A stretch of DNA of 64,000 nt, from contig NZ_JAMBLT010000001.1 in assembly GCF_023336895.1 (NCBI RefSeq), positions 186,001-250,000 of the forward strand, in the 5' to 3' direction. A program made the position numbers and the translations under genes. This document shows positions 9,583 to 19,294 of this stretch, piece by piece. Positions within the stretch are counted from its first letter, which is position 1; the number at the start of each line of letters is the position of its first letter. The notes beneath the pieces were generated by a model. The model was not told where the DNA came from, made no database searches, and worked only from the letters and a program-made list of their open reading frames with translations. Source of the stretch: Parasutterella secunda (lineage in GTDB: Bacteria > Pseudomonadota > Gammaproteobacteria > Burkholderiales > Burkholderiaceae_F).

Positions 9583-10254
9583 ATGCCCTTAGTAATTGAC
9601 GCCCCAGAAGCTTCCTTTCGACTCAACTATCTTTTTAACCGTGTCGAAATCAGCCACGACTTCAGACAAACGTGGTCTATCTTTTATGAAGATGAAACGC
9701 ACCCTCTGGGAACTTTTCGAGGTTTGACCTTTCACCGAGGAGAACTCTTTTTAGTCACCGATACGGGCATTTACAGCACACAACCCGATACTCCCCAATT
9801 TGTTCAAATCAGTCCCCAACGAAAAGGCGGAGAATTTGTTGATATTGAAAGCTTTGACAATATGCTTTATGCCTGCACAAACGATGCAATCTTTCAGGCT
9901 TCCTCCGGTGTTCGCTGGCGTTTGAAGTATGACGGGAGCACTTGCGGGCACTTCTTTTCACTGCTTAATTTTCAAGGAAAACTCTTTGCCGCCTGCGAAA
10001 AAGGCATTTATGTCGCTAGCCAAGAAGGAAAATTCTGGCATCCCCGCTACCTCAGCAAAGACCTCGGCATGTTTGTAGCATTAGACGGCCGAGGTGACAA
10101 ACTTTTTGCCCAAACAGAAAAAGGTTTTTTTGTTAGCAACGACGCCGCCCAGCACTGGCAGCCTCAAAGCAATGTTCAAGGGCCATGGACTGAGGCTATG
10201 GGCGGCTCCATGCTTTTTGAGCCCAGACTCAAAAGGCGCGAAAAAGATTCCTAA
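9583..10254 (+). CDS. Conserved protein of unknown function, beta-propeller (BNR-like) repeats
   Basis: 223 residues with no recognised family name. The sequence shows repeated units of about 40-45 residues with the pattern hydrophobic-G-x-L-(F/Y)-(A/L)-x-T-(D/E)-x-G-(I/F)-(Y/F): GELFLVTDTGIYSTQ, GKLFAACEKGIYVASQ and DKLFAQTEKGFFVSND. Such repeats suggest blades of a partial beta-propeller, as in BNR/sialidase-like or photosystem-assembly proteins. There is no signal peptide, so it is probably cytoplasmic. The ATG at 9583 is preferred because it begins the conserved-looking protein; the frame is open further up. It lies 25 bp before rph on the same strand. Confidence 0.65.
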   Translation: MPLVIDAPEASFRLNYLFNRVEISHDFRQTWSIFYEDETHPLGTFRGLTFHRGELFLVTDTGIYSTQPDTPQFVQISPQRKGGEFVDIESFDNMLYACTNDAIFQASSGVRWRLKYDGSTCGHFFSLLNFQGKLFAACEKGIYVASQEGKFWHPRYLSKDLGMFVALDGRGDKLFAQTEKGFFVSNDAAQHWQPQSNVQGPWTEAMGGSMLFEPRLKRREKDS

Positions 10255-10279
10255 ATTTTTCTTTGTGAGGATTTAAACC

Positions 10280-11002
10280 ATGTTTGAACGTCCCTCTCAT
10301 CGTAAACCTGACGAAATGCGCCCTGTGCGCTTTACCACCCACTACACCAAACACGCGGAAGGTTCTGTTTTAGTGGAAGTGGGTGATACCAAAGTGATTT
10401 GCACGGCCTCCGTCATTGAAGGCACGCCGAAATTTTTAAAAGATAAGCCCGAAGGATGGGTTACGGCTGAATACGGTCTTTTGCCTCGCGCGACACACAC
10501 GCGCAGCGACCGAGAAGCCGCTAAAGGCAAGCAATCCGGCAGAACCCAAGAAATTCAGCGCCTCATTGGGCGCGCATTGCGTGCCGTTGTGGATCGTACA
10601 AAAATGGCTGGTTTTACCATTCAATTGGACTGTGACGTGATTCAAGCCGACGGAGGCACGCGCTGTGCCTCTATTTCAGGGGCTTGGCTCGCACTCGCTT
10701 TGGCTGTTCAAGCAATGCTTACCAAAGGCCAAATTACTGAAAATCCGATCAAGGGTCATGTGGCCGCCATCAGTGCCGGTATTTTTGAAGGCGTTCCGGT
10801 TATCGACCTTGATTACCCGGAAGATAGTAACAGCGAAACGGACATGAATTTTGTGATGACTAGTGACGGGCGCTTTGTTGAAATTCAAGGCACTGCCGAA
10901 GGCGAACCCTTCACTGAAAACGAAATGGCTCAAATGACCGCGTTAGCTAAATCCGCGATCGCTCAAATTATTGAACTGCAAAAAGCCGCTTTGACTGCTT
11001 AA
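10280..11002 (+). CDS. rph: Ribonuclease PH
   Basis: Phosphorolytic 3'-5' exoribonuclease that trims tRNA 3' ends, a hexamer in the cytoplasm. At 240 residues it matches the family length. It begins [29 protein letters not shown] and carries the RPH signatures [38 protein letters not shown] and [25 protein letters not shown] precedes the ATG. It is followed 14 bp later by rdgB, the usual partner, and probably shares a transcript with rdgB and hemW. Confidence 0.97.
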   Translation: MFERPSHRKPDEMRPVRFTTHYTKHAEGSVLVEVGDTKVICTASVIEGTPKFLKDKPEGWVTAEYGLLPRATHTRSDREAAKGKQSGRTQEIQRLIGRALRAVVDRTKMAGFTIQLDCDVIQADGGTRCASISGAWLALALAVQAMLTKGQITENPIKGHVAAISAGIFEGVPVIDLDYPEDSNSETDMNFVMTSDGRFVEIQGTAEGEPFTENEMAQMTALAKSAIAQIIELQKAALTA

Positions 11003-11016
11003 AAAAGGACAAATCC

Positions 11017-11610
11017 ATGAAAATCGTTTTGGCCAGCAACAACAAGGGCAAACTTCGTGAATTCAACAGACTTTTGTCACCCTTAAATGTCGAGGTACAC
11101 CCTCAGGGCGAATTCAATATTCCGGCGGCAGAAGAACCTTATGGGACATTTCTTGAAAACTGCCTAGCCAAAGCGCGCCACGCCGCCAAACTCACGGGAC
11201 TTCCCGCCATTGCGGACGATTCCGGCATCTGTGTCAATGCATTAGGCGGCGCCCCCGGCGTTCATTCTGCGCGTTTTGCAGGAGAGCCGGGTGATGATCA
11301 GCGCAATAACGCATTGCTTGTTGAAAAACTAAAAGGTGTTTCCGATCGCGGTGCTCACTACACCTGTGTATTGGTCGCTGTACGCAGTGCGGAAGATCCA
11401 GAACCTATCATCGCTGAAGGCCGTTGGTATGGCGAAGTCATTGATTCTCCTCGCGGAGAAGGCGGTTTTGGCTATGATCCCTATTTCCTTTTGCCGCAAG
11501 TGGGGAAAACCGCCGCAGAATTAACGGCGGACGAAAAAAATGCGGTGAGCCATCGAGGCATTGCGATGGTAAAACTCATTGAAGAAATGAAAAAGCGCTG
11601 GGCTTTATGA
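11017..11610 (+). CDS. rdgB: XTP/dITP pyrophosphatase (RdgB/HAM1)
   Basis: Removes non-canonical purine nucleotides (XTP, dITP, ITP) by hydrolysis to the monophosphate, keeping them out of DNA and RNA. The 197-residue protein starts with the substrate-binding MKIVLASNNKGKLREF and has LPAIADDSGICVNALGGAPGVHSARFAG and GEGGFGYDPYF, all family hallmarks. AAGGA lies upstream of the start. Its TGA overlaps the hemW ATG in an ATGA junction, which implies translational coupling. Confidence 0.97.
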   Translation: MKIVLASNNKGKLREFNRLLSPLNVEVHPQGEFNIPAAEEPYGTFLENCLAKARHAAKLTGLPAIADDSGICVNALGGAPGVHSARFAGEPGDDQRNNALLVEKLKGVSDRGAHYTCVLVAVRSAEDPEPIIAEGRWYGEVIDSPRGEGGFGYDPYFLLPQVGKTAAELTADEKNAVSHRGIAMVKLIEEMKKRWAL

Positions 11611-12755
11611 GAAGCGCCGATATTCCGCTCTCTCTTTATGTGCACTGGCCGTGGTGCGTGAGAAAGTGTCCTTATTGTGACTTTAATTCTCACGCCCTCA
11701 CCTCTTCATACGATCCGTCCCATCAGTACATTGATGCCTTAATTCACGATTTAAAGCACTCCATCGCCTATGCACAAAATCGTGAACTCATCAGTATCTT
11801 CATCGGCGGAGGAACACCTTCTCTTATTGCTCCTCAAGAGTTGGAACGTTTCCTAGAGACTGTTTTTTCTCTTCTTAAAGTCGCGTCAGACGTTGAAATT
11901 ACCCTGGAAGCCAATCCCGGAACAGTCGATACGGCGCACTTTAAAGCCTACCGATCAATCGGCATTAATCGTCTTTCAATGGGAATTCAAAGCTTCAATG
12001 ATGAGCTTTTAAAACGGTTAGGACGTATCCACAATAGTGAAGATGCCCACAAAGCCATCAAAATCGCTCAGGAATCGTTTGAAAACTTCAATTTGGACGT
12101 GATGTTTGCCTTGCCCGGCCAAACGCTTGAAGAGCTTAAATTTGAGCTTAACGAAGCTATTGCCGCCCAAAGTACCCATTTATCCTTTTACCAATTAACA
12201 CTTGAGCCCAACACCGTTTTCGCCAAACACATTCCGGACAAGATTCCTGATCCTGATGTGATTTATCAGATGCAAGACTTGGTCGCATCCAGTTTAGAGA
12301 CGGCCGGTTTCGAACACTATGAAGTCTCAGGTTATGCCAAGCCCGGTAAACGTTGCCGTCACAATCTCAATTACTGGCAATTTGGGGATTACTTAGCGTG
12401 CGGCGCCGGCGCGCACAGTAAAGTCACACTGAAAGATGGCACCATTGTCCGAGAAGCTCGTTTTATGCAGCCGGAAAGCTACATAAAGCACGCCATAAAA
12501 GACAGTGCAGTAGCACATGAAAGAGTGGTTGCCAAAGAAGAACAAGCTTTTGAATTTATGTTAAATGTTCTGAGACTTCGTGAGGGGGCTCCTTTAGATC
12601 TATTGAGTGAGCGAACCGCCCTGAGTCTAGATGATATCCAACCTGGCATTGCCAAAGCCCAATCTTTAGGCCTAATGCCACAGCCGTTGAATCGTTTCGT
12701 CACCACCGATAAAGGATGGGACTTCTTGTCTGATGTACAGGAAATTTTTCTCTAA
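11607..12755 (+). CDS. hemW: Radical SAM heme chaperone HemW
   Basis: Often annotated as oxygen-independent coproporphyrinogen oxidase, but the HemW form inserts heme into respiratory enzymes. The 382 residues include the radical-SAM cluster CVRKCPYC (Cys 17, 21, 24), FIGGGTPSL, and the HemW-type HNLNYW motif near residue 252. The N-terminal extension and the extra cysteine of true HemN are absent. It is translationally coupled to rdgB. In an anaerobically respiring organism it would serve cytochrome maturation. Confidence 0.92.
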   Translation: MRSADIPLSLYVHWPWCVRKCPYCDFNSHALTSSYDPSHQYIDALIHDLKHSIAYAQNRELISIFIGGGTPSLIAPQELERFLETVFSLLKVASDVEITLEANPGTVDTAHFKAYRSIGINRLSMGIQSFNDELLKRLGRIHNSEDAHKAIKIAQESFENFNLDVMFALPGQTLEELKFELNEAIAAQSTHLSFYQLTLEPNTVFAKHIPDKIPDPDVIYQMQDLVASSLETAGFEHYEVSGYAKPGKRCRHNLNYWQFGDYLACGAGAHSKVTLKDGTIVREARFMQPESYIKHAIKDSAVAHERVVAKEEQAFEFMLNVLRLREGAPLDLLSERTALSLDDIQPGIAKAQSLGLMPQPLNRFVTTDKGWDFLSDVQEIFL

Positions 12756-12880
12756 TCACAGTTTCTAGGTTAGTTTTCTTTCCCACTAAGTGGGGAAATT
12801 TTTGAGGTAAGTGAGAAAGAAGTGACTTGCCCTGAAATCGGATATCAGTGTACACAGCATTTGGGAAATTAAAAATGAAA

Positions 12881-12907
12881 AGAGACCGGCGAACCGATCT
12901 CTCTTTT
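12881..12907 (-). terminator. Terminator downstream of tRNA-Pro, probably bidirectional
   Basis: AGAGACCGG and CCGATCTCT pair with one mismatch around CGAA. A-runs on one side and T-runs on the other allow it to serve both tRNA-Pro and hemW. Confidence 0.7.
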
Positions 12908-12916
12908 TGAATCCAA

Positions 12917-12994
<78 letters not shown>

Positions 12995-13056
12995 CGTAAG
13001 GATGGGAATATTACACAATCCCATCCTTTTTGGCAAACTGCTCCACAATCGCTCGG

Positions 13057-13950
13057 TTATTTCTTCTTCCACATCATGGGAGAAGTATAAATGAGCGACT
13101 GGTCATGGTTCTTCGGCACTTTCATGCCGACCGTAAAACCCTGACGCTCTCCGGGCAAAGGCGGTACGACTAAATGCGACGTATCCACCTTGGGCTTTTC
13201 CGCTTTCTGGACTTCTTCTGGCTTTTCTTCTGAAGTAATCTTCATGTCGCCGATCTTGGGACTAGGCTGCAAGAAATCCTCACTATCCACACCAATGGCT
13301 CCCAAGTCGTACGAATGAGGCGCCGTGACTTCTTCTTGCTGCTCTTGGACTTCTTCCTGAGCCTCAGCATTCCTAGCCTCTTCTTCTGCCTCTCTCGCCA
13401 GAAGCTCGTTTAAATCTTCCGATACCAAGGCGAAATTTTCTACCGCGTCACGTTCGGCTTTCTCCTTGGCCTGTTGCTCCTGGCGACGGGACTCCTCCAG
13501 GGCGGGCGAATCCAAAATAGCACGAATGGCTTTTAATTCTGCAAGCGCTGCCGCCAAATCCAAAGCGGGCTTTTCAGGCTTAGTCTGCAAAGGAGCGCTG
13601 GCCTTCTCATCCAAAATACCTTTTACCTTATTTTGAATCTGCAACTCATGGATCTTATTGCGAGCGCCCAAAATCGTGTAGTGCTCTTCATAGAGCAAAT
13701 GCTGAATGGTGCGAATCAGCGCCACGTCTTCCGAACAGTAGTAACGACGGTTGCCCCTTTTGGTCGGGCGCAACTGCGGGAACTCTTGCTCCCAGAAACG
13801 CAGCACGGACGGATTCACGCCGATTGATTTGGCCACATCACCGATCGGCAGATAGCGACCCAGAAGTTCTTCTTCCGGGCCATCCAATTCGGTGAGCTCG
13901 AAGTCTTTCGTGTCGCCCTCGAGCATGCGTACCGGTTCTTCAGAAGCCAT
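13057..13950 (-). CDS. MerR-family transcriptional regulator with long acidic C-terminal region
   Basis: DNA-binding protein of 297 residues. The MerR helix-turn-helix lies at about 30-95: [25 protein letters not shown]...[19 protein letters not shown]. Beyond the short dimerisation region the protein becomes a low-complexity Glu/Ala/Gln-rich, probably coiled or disordered segment (about 150-215), unlike classic metal-sensing MerR proteins, and no metal-binding cysteine pair is visible. It follows ihfA by 18 bp. Genes of this type at this position are conserved in Burkholderiales, but their targets are not known to me. Confidence 0.9.
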   Translation of the reverse strand: MASEEPVRMLEGDTKDFELTELDGPEEELLGRYLPIGDVAKSIGVNPSVLRFWEQEFPQLRPTKRGNRRYYCSEDVALIRTIQHLLYEEHYTILGARNKIHELQIQNKVKGILDEKASAPLQTKPEKPALDLAAALAELKAIRAILDSPALEESRRQEQQAKEKAERDAVENFALVSEDLNELLAREAEEEARNAEAQEEVQEQQEEVTAPHSYDLGAIGVDSEDFLQPSPKIGDMKITSEEKPEEVQKAEKPKVDTSHLVVPPLPGERQGFTVGMKVPKNHDQSLIYTSPMMWKKK

Positions 13951-13968
13951 AATGGTCCTCCCGAAGCA

Positions 13969-14292
13969 TTAAAGGTTAGTGGTTTCGCGCAAAGAGGGGT
14001 GGGTCTTGGCGACCGCTTCTTTCAATTTCTGACTGGCATGAAAGGTCACCACGCGGCGCGCCGTAATCGCGATTTCTTCGCCTGTCTTCGGATTTCGACC
14101 GGGGCGTTGGGCCTTATCGCGCAATTGGAAATTGCCGAATCCGGAAAGCTTCACGGTGCGACCGCTTTCAAGCGCCGCGCGGATTTCATCAAAAAACGCA
14201 TCCACCATATCCTTGGCATCGCGTTTATTCATTCCCATGCGGTTAAAAAGCATCTCCACCAAGTCGGCTTTCGTCATGGTTTTCGTTTCCAT
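13969..14292 (-). CDS. ihfA: Integration host factor subunit alpha
   Basis: Nucleoid protein that binds and sharply bends DNA as a heterodimer with IhfB. 107 residues with [21 protein letters not shown], the signature [20 protein letters not shown] and [19 protein letters not shown], containing the Pro of the DNA-intercalating arm. The start at 14292 has AGAGAG upstream; a second Met five residues in is possible. It follows pheT, as in most proteobacteria. Confidence 0.97.
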   Translation of the reverse strand: METKTMTKADLVEMLFNRMGMNKRDAKDMVDAFFDEIRAALESGRTVKLSGFGNFQLRDKAQRPGRNPKTGEEIAITARRVVTFHASQKLKEAVAKTHPSLRETTNL

Positions 14293-14389
14293 CTTGCTCT
14301 CTCTTTAATCGTGATTTTTTCAATGCGAGCATTGTACCAAAGAAATGATTTTCCTTTGATTTTTCAGCTCTTTTTCTGTTTTAAACTAA

Positions 14390-14419
14390 CCAAGGCCTCC
14401 CAAAAATGAAAGGCCTTGG
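14390..14419 (-). terminator. Hairpin after pheT, weak terminator
   Basis: CCAAGGCCT and AGGCCTTGG form a perfect 9-bp stem with a 12-base loop. The downstream T content on the minus strand is poor, so read-through into ihfA is likely. Confidence 0.45.
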
Positions 14420-14447
14420 AGTTAGGAGTTGCTTCTAGCAACAGCCT

Positions 14448-16868
14448 TTACTGACGCAACACCGCACCTTGAGTGGCGAGTGCTTCCACCACAGCAGCCA
14501 ACGCGGCCTCTGCGTCTTCACCCGAGTAGTTTTCGTCTTCAGGCTGAATTGTCAGGCGGAATGCCATGCTCACTTCAGCGGGCTTATCAGCATCGGCAGC
14601 CTTGTGGTAAAGGTCAAAGAGATCAAGCGAGACAAAGCCTGCCAAACGCTTATCCGTTTGAGCCGCTTGAGCAACAACCTTTTGCAGCGCCATGAAGGTT
14701 ACGCCATGCGGCACCACCACGCTCACGTCTCGCGAGATGGGTTGGAACTTGCTCACAGGCGTGTGCCACGGTACAGACTTATGCAAAATGGAAGCGACAT
14801 CCAATTCAAAGACAATCGGCGCATGCGGCAAACCGTAGGTCTGCTGAAGTTTCGGATGCAATTCACCCACAAAACCGATTTCCTTACCGTCGAGCATAAT
14901 CGCCGCGCTGCGACCCGGGTGCAAAGCCGGGAAGCTCTTTGCCACAAACGAAGCTTCAAGCGGGGCAATCAAGCGTTCCACATCACCCTTGGCATCAAAG
15001 AAATCAGCCAAGCGTGCAGGCACGGCCCACTGTTCACCCATGGCGTCACCGTAAAGAAGACCCGCAATGCGAACCGGCTGATCAACACCCTTGACGGAAT
15101 GTTCCGTTGTCACCACCGATTCATCACGACGGAAAATACGGCCGACTTCAAAAAGTTTGGCGCTCGTTACCTTGCGGTTTAAGTTGTATTTCAAAATATC
15201 AACCAAGCCGCCCACCATTTGCGTGCGCATAACCGACAATTGGCTTGCGATCGGGTTTAAGAGTTCGATCGGCTGATCGTTGCCGGCGAAATCTTTTTCC
15301 CATTCACGAGGCACAAAGCTGAAATTGATGAGTTCTTGATAGCCCAAGTCAGCCAACTTCATTCGAAGACTATGCACGCTACGCATACCTTCAGGACGCG
15401 TGTGCATATAGGCACGAGCCATCGGCGGTTGATCGGGCAGTTTTTCGTAACCCACCAAGCGCGCCACTTCTTCAATCAAATCTTCTTCGATTTCGATATC
15501 AAAGCGATAGGTCGGAGCCTTAACGCTAAAGACATCGTCTTCAAGCGTAAATTCAAAGCCCAAGCGCTTAAAGCATTCAGCCATCGTGGCCGTATCGATG
15601 TCCATACCGATCACCTTACGAGCGCGATCGGCACGCATCTTCACCTCATGGCGTTCAGGCAAAACAGTCACGGCATCAATGACAGGGCCAATGGCCGTCG
15701 TTTCTGTTCCGCAAATTTCCGTCACCAAACGCGTGATGTAATTTAAAACCTTCTCTGTTTGACCGAAGTCCACACCGCGTTCATAACGGTAGGCTGCATC
15801 CGTTGAGAAATTCAGGCGACGGCAACGGCCTTGGATTGCCTTTTGATGCCAGAAAGCCGACTCGATAGAAATACAAGTCGTTTCATCGGTCACCTTGGTG
15901 TCTTCACCACCCATGATGCCGGCAAGCACCTTCGGGCCATTGGCGTCACAAATAACACCCAATTCAGGATCCACATCCACCGTCTGACCGTTTAAGAGCT
16001 CAATTTTTTCGCCGGGCTTACCCCAACGAACCGTATAAGCACCGCCCGCGATCTTTTGAGCATCGCTAAAGTGGGTCGGGATACCAGTTTCCAACATCAC
16101 GTAGTTGGAGATATCCACCAGGGCAGAAATACTGCGCTGACCGCTTCTTTCCAAACGATCCTTCATCCATTGCGGCGTTGGAGCATGGATATTGAGGTTA
16201 TCAATACGACGCGTTGTGTAACGGCCGCACAAATCCGGTGCTTTGATCTTGATATCAATCTTCGTGTCGGAGTTGGCGGGCACCTCAGGCATTTCAGGCA
16301 ACGTCAGAGGTGCACCCGTAATGGCATGCAAGTCTCTTGCCACACCGATTAAAGAAAGAGCGTCACCGCGATTCGGCGTTAATTTGATTTCAATCTTTTT
16401 GTCATCCAAATGGCAAGCCGTGCGAATATCTTCACCCACCGTCAGATCATCAGGCAAAATCCACAAACCGGTGTGATCTTCCGTGATTCCCAATTCACGA
16501 GCCGAGCAAAGCATCCCCATGGAGACCTCACCGCGCATCTTGGCCTTCTTAATCGTGAAGTTACCCGGCAAAACTGCGCCGATCTTGGCACACGGCACCA
16601 AGATGCCTTCACGCACATTGGGCGCACCGCACACAATCTGCAGGGGTTCACCGCCATCGCCAACATCGACTTGGCAAATATGCAAGTGATCGGAATTTTC
16701 ATGATCTTTAACGGAGAGCACTCGGGCCACCACAACGCCTGAGAAGGCCGGAGCAACCGAGCTTACCTCTTCGACTTCAAGCCCTGCCATCGTCATGGCT
16801 TCACACAATTCGTCCGTCGTCAGATCCGGATTAATGTAGGAACGTAACCAGCTTTCAGAAAATAACAT
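14448..16868 (-). CDS. pheT: Phenylalanine--tRNA ligase beta subunit
   Basis: Beta chain of the alpha2-beta2 phenylalanyl-tRNA synthetase. At 806 residues it has the full domain set: N-terminal MLFSESWLRSYINPDLT, the EMAP-type tRNA-binding domain (about 39-150; ILSVKDHENSDHLHICQVD type sequence), the B3/B4 editing domain, B5, the class II-like core, and the C-terminal anticodon-binding FDX-ACB domain with FQPISRDVSVVVP. The start is 31 bases after the pheS stop. No irregularity seen. Confidence 0.97.
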   Translation of the reverse strand: MLFSESWLRSYINPDLTTDELCEAMTMAGLEVEEVSSVAPAFSGVVVARVLSVKDHENSDHLHICQVDVGDGGEPLQIVCGAPNVREGILVPCAKIGAVLPGNFTIKKAKMRGEVSMGMLCSARELGITEDHTGLWILPDDLTVGEDIRTACHLDDKKIEIKLTPNRGDALSLIGVARDLHAITGAPLTLPEMPEVPANSDTKIDIKIKAPDLCGRYTTRRIDNLNIHAPTPQWMKDRLERSGQRSISALVDISNYVMLETGIPTHFSDAQKIAGGAYTVRWGKPGEKIELLNGQTVDVDPELGVICDANGPKVLAGIMGGEDTKVTDETTCISIESAFWHQKAIQGRCRRLNFSTDAAYRYERGVDFGQTEKVLNYITRLVTEICGTETTAIGPVIDAVTVLPERHEVKMRADRARKVIGMDIDTATMAECFKRLGFEFTLEDDVFSVKAPTYRFDIEIEEDLIEEVARLVGYEKLPDQPPMARAYMHTRPEGMRSVHSLRMKLADLGYQELINFSFVPREWEKDFAGNDQPIELLNPIASQLSVMRTQMVGGLVDILKYNLNRKVTSAKLFEVGRIFRRDESVVTTEHSVKGVDQPVRIAGLLYGDAMGEQWAVPARLADFFDAKGDVERLIAPLEASFVAKSFPALHPGRSAAIMLDGKEIGFVGELHPKLQQTYGLPHAPIVFELDVASILHKSVPWHTPVSKFQPISRDVSVVVPHGVTFMALQKVVAQAAQTDKRLAGFVSLDLFDLYHKAADADKPAEVSMAFRLTIQPEDENYSGEDAEAALAAVVEALATQGAVLRQ

Positions 16869-16898
16869 CTTGTTTTCTCTTTTTAAATTGTTGAGCCA

Positions 16899-17918
16899 TT
16901 AACGATTGAATTGCTTCAAAAAGCGCAAATCGCCTTCAAAGAAAAGACGCAAATCGTCAATTCCGTAACGCAACATGGTCAAGCGTTCAAGACCGGAACC
17001 GAACGCAAAACCGATGTAGCGTTCTGGATCCAAACCGTAGTTACGGACCACATTCGGGTGAACTTCGCCGGCGCCCGAAATTTCCAACCAACGGCCTTTC
17101 TTCGGGCCGCTTGTAAACATCATGTCCACTTCCACGGACGGTTCCGTAAACGGGAAGTAGCTCGGGCGGAAACGAACCTTCAATTCATCCGTTTCAAAGA
17201 ATTGACGCAAGAAATCGGTGTACACGCCCTTTAAGTCAGAGAAACTGACATCGGTGTCAATCCAAAGACCTTCGACCTGATGAAACATCGGCGAGTGGGT
17301 AGCATCGCTGTCAACACGGTAGGTGCGCCCCGGAGCCAACACTTTAATCGGGGGCGTGTGGGTGCGGGCATAACGCACTTGCATGGGCGAAGTGTGCGGA
17401 CGAAGGGGCAAGAGCTTACCCGTTTCATCCTTCATGTCCACGTAGAACGTATCCTGCATGGAGCGAGCCGGATGATTGGGCGGATTATTCAAGGCCGTAA
17501 ATGAATACCAGTCCGTTTCGATTTCAGGACCGTCGGCCACATCAAAACCAATCGAACGGAAGATTTCTTCAATACGCATCTGCGTCATGATGACCGGATG
17601 CACGCCGCCTTGCGGATATTTACGACCGGGTAAGGTTACGTCCAAGGCTTCAGCAGCCAGTCTTGCCGCCAACTTTTCATTGGCCAATTCTTCACGACGA
17701 GCTTCGAGCGCTTGTTCGATGGCGCGCTTTGCGCTTCCCAACGCTTGTCCCATTTCACGCTTTTCTTCGTGCGTGAGTTTTGAGAGACCTTTCATTAAAA
17801 CCGTAATAGAACCGGTTTTCCCTAAAAATTTAGCCTTCGCGTCTTCCAGAGCAGCGGGCGTCGTCGCCTCGGCAAAAGCACTCTGCGCTTGGGCAATGAT
17901 CTGGGACAAATCTTGCAT
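16899..17918 (-). CDS. pheS: Phenylalanine--tRNA ligase alpha subunit
   Basis: Catalytic class II subunit that activates phenylalanine. 339 residues from [12 protein letters not shown]. The frame is open to a TTG eight codons further up, but the ATG at 17918 gives the family N-terminus. Motif 2 and 3 regions are visible: [33 protein letters not shown] and [22 protein letters not shown]. First gene of the pheS-pheT-ihfA-merR cluster. Confidence 0.97.
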   Translation of the reverse strand: MQDLSQIIAQAQSAFAEATTPAALEDAKAKFLGKTGSITVLMKGLSKLTHEEKREMGQALGSAKRAIEQALEARREELANEKLAARLAAEALDVTLPGRKYPQGGVHPVIMTQMRIEEIFRSIGFDVADGPEIETDWYSFTALNNPPNHPARSMQDTFYVDMKDETGKLLPLRPHTSPMQVRYARTHTPPIKVLAPGRTYRVDSDATHSPMFHQVEGLWIDTDVSFSDLKGVYTDFLRQFFETDELKVRFRPSYFPFTEPSVEVDMMFTSGPKKGRWLEISGAGEVHPNVVRNYGLDPERYIGFAFGSGLERLTMLRYGIDDLRLFFEGDLRFLKQFNR

Positions 17919-18066
17919 GATTATTCGCTTGTTATAAGTCAAAGAAAGGTTTAATTATAGTCCGAACAAAATCGCTTTTCACCCTGATTTTCAAGGCTTT
18001 TTCCTTACTTTTAGCGCTTTTTCCCTGAATCTTTGCCCATGAAAAAAGTTGCTCTGAACGCCTCGT

Positions 18067-18090
18067 ATCGGAGTACACTGGAATTAAGGA
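18067..18090 (+). promoter_or_regulatory. Upstream block shared with the second USP gene (copy 1)
   Basis: A 24-base block resembling the one at 19201-19224 with four differences, including TACACT as a possible -10. It begins 118 bases before the ATG at 18185. Confidence 0.55.
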
Positions 18091-18184
18091 CAGAGGCAAA
18101 AATTCAAAATTATCAACTTGTTGAATTTAAAGAATTTTTTGCAATCCCTCCGAAATAAACAAACATAACATGGAGAATGGATTT

Positions 18185-19075
18185 ATGCGTGTGATAGTTC
18201 CTGTTGATGGCGGTAGAGACTGCCGTGAAGCGATTCGATTCATTGCCTCGAAAAAAGAATGGTTTGAACAAGAAAAACCGGAAGTTGAACTCGTTTATGT
18301 CCAAAAACCGATAGTGGAACGGGCCACGGAGCAAGCCGAGTTTGACATGGGAGCGTATTACGAAGCGCGTTCCAAGGCCGTGTGGTCCGGCATGCGTGAA
18401 GAAATTGATGCAATTCCCGGGGACGTGAAAAAGACTTCCCTGGTGGGGCATCCCGCTCAAGTTATTCCGCAATACGCTAATGAACAAAAGGCCGACTTGA
18501 TCGTCATGGGCGCTCGCGGATTAAGTGCACTGCAAAACCTCTATTTAGGTTCTGTGTCGCTGGCTACAATTGCCTCTTCCAAGTGCCCGGTGCTTGTTTT
18601 CCGTCAAACGACTGAAGTGAAACCTTCCGGTCTGCATGTGGGCCTGTCCGTTGACGACTCTCCCTTTGGCCCCAAGTGCGCGGACTATTTGATCGCCCAC
18701 CGTCACTTCTTCGGCAAGGACGCGACATTTGAAATCATTAATGTGGTGCCGGACGATCCGCTTTACGCGCCGGACTTTGTCAACGAAGGCCCGATTCCGC
18801 CTCAAATGACCTGGGAAGAAATCCAAGGACTCGAATTTGAAGCCTCCGTGAAGTCTCCGGTTGAAAAGTTCGATATCGCAGGCGTTCCGGTCAAAGCTGT
18901 GAAACTTATCGGCAATCCCGAAGACGTTCTTCCGAAATACGCTGACGAACATCTCGATGTGATGGTCATGGGTACGCACGGTAAAGGCGCGCTTCGCTCA
19001 CTCGTGTTCGGTAGCTCCACCCGTGCCATGATTGCGGCGACCAATTTGCCGATTTTGGTGGTGCCCAATGTCTAA
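18185..19075 (+). CDS. Universal stress protein, two tandem USP domains (copy 1)
   Basis: 296 residues made of two UspA-like Rossmann domains. Each keeps the ATP-binding signature G-2x-G-9x-G-(S/T): GARGLSALQNLYLGS in the first and GTHGKGALRSLVFGS in the second, so this is an ATP-binding rather than UspA-proper type. The start at 18185 follows GGAGAATGG; an upstream ATG at 18170 would overlap the ribosome-binding site. The gene forms a tandem pair with the next one and shares upstream sequence. Such proteins accumulate under starvation or anaerobic stress in other species; the trigger here is unknown. Confidence 0.93.
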   Translation: MRVIVPVDGGRDCREAIRFIASKKEWFEQEKPEVELVYVQKPIVERATEQAEFDMGAYYEARSKAVWSGMREEIDAIPGDVKKTSLVGHPAQVIPQYANEQKADLIVMGARGLSALQNLYLGSVSLATIASSKCPVLVFRQTTEVKPSGLHVGLSVDDSPFGPKCADYLIAHRHFFGKDATFEIINVVPDDPLYAPDFVNEGPIPPQMTWEEIQGLEFEASVKSPVEKFDIAGVPVKAVKLIGNPEDVLPKYADEHLDVMVMGTHGKGALRSLVFGSSTRAMIAATNLPILVVPNV

Positions 19076-19112
19076 ACAATAATGGTTTTGTTATTTAGCA
19101 AAGCCTTCTCAC

Positions 19113-19155
19113 GAGCCCCAAGCGATTTTGTCGCAAGGGGCTCTATCTTTTCTTT
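19113..19155 (+). terminator. Terminator of USP copy 1
   Basis: GAGCCCC-AA-GCGA pairs perfectly with TCGC-AA-GGGGCTC (19113-19143), followed by a mixed T-rich stretch. Confidence 0.7.
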
Positions 19156-19200
19156 GCCTTTTATCAATAATTAGCGTTTACCCTTACTCGTAAACACGGA

Positions 19201-19224
19201 ATCGGCGTACACTGAAATTAAGAA
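19201..19224 (+). promoter_or_regulatory. Upstream block shared with the first USP gene (copy 2)
   Basis: Matches 18067-18090 at 20 of 24 positions and also contains TACACT. A second shared leader motif, TTGAgTTTAAAGggTTT, lies just before the gene, matching TTGAaTTTAAAGaaTTT of copy 1. Confidence 0.55.
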
Positions 19225-19294
19225 AGAAACGACTCAATATCTCCACATAACTTATTGAGTTTAAAGGGTTTATTGTTCATATACGGAGTGTTTT

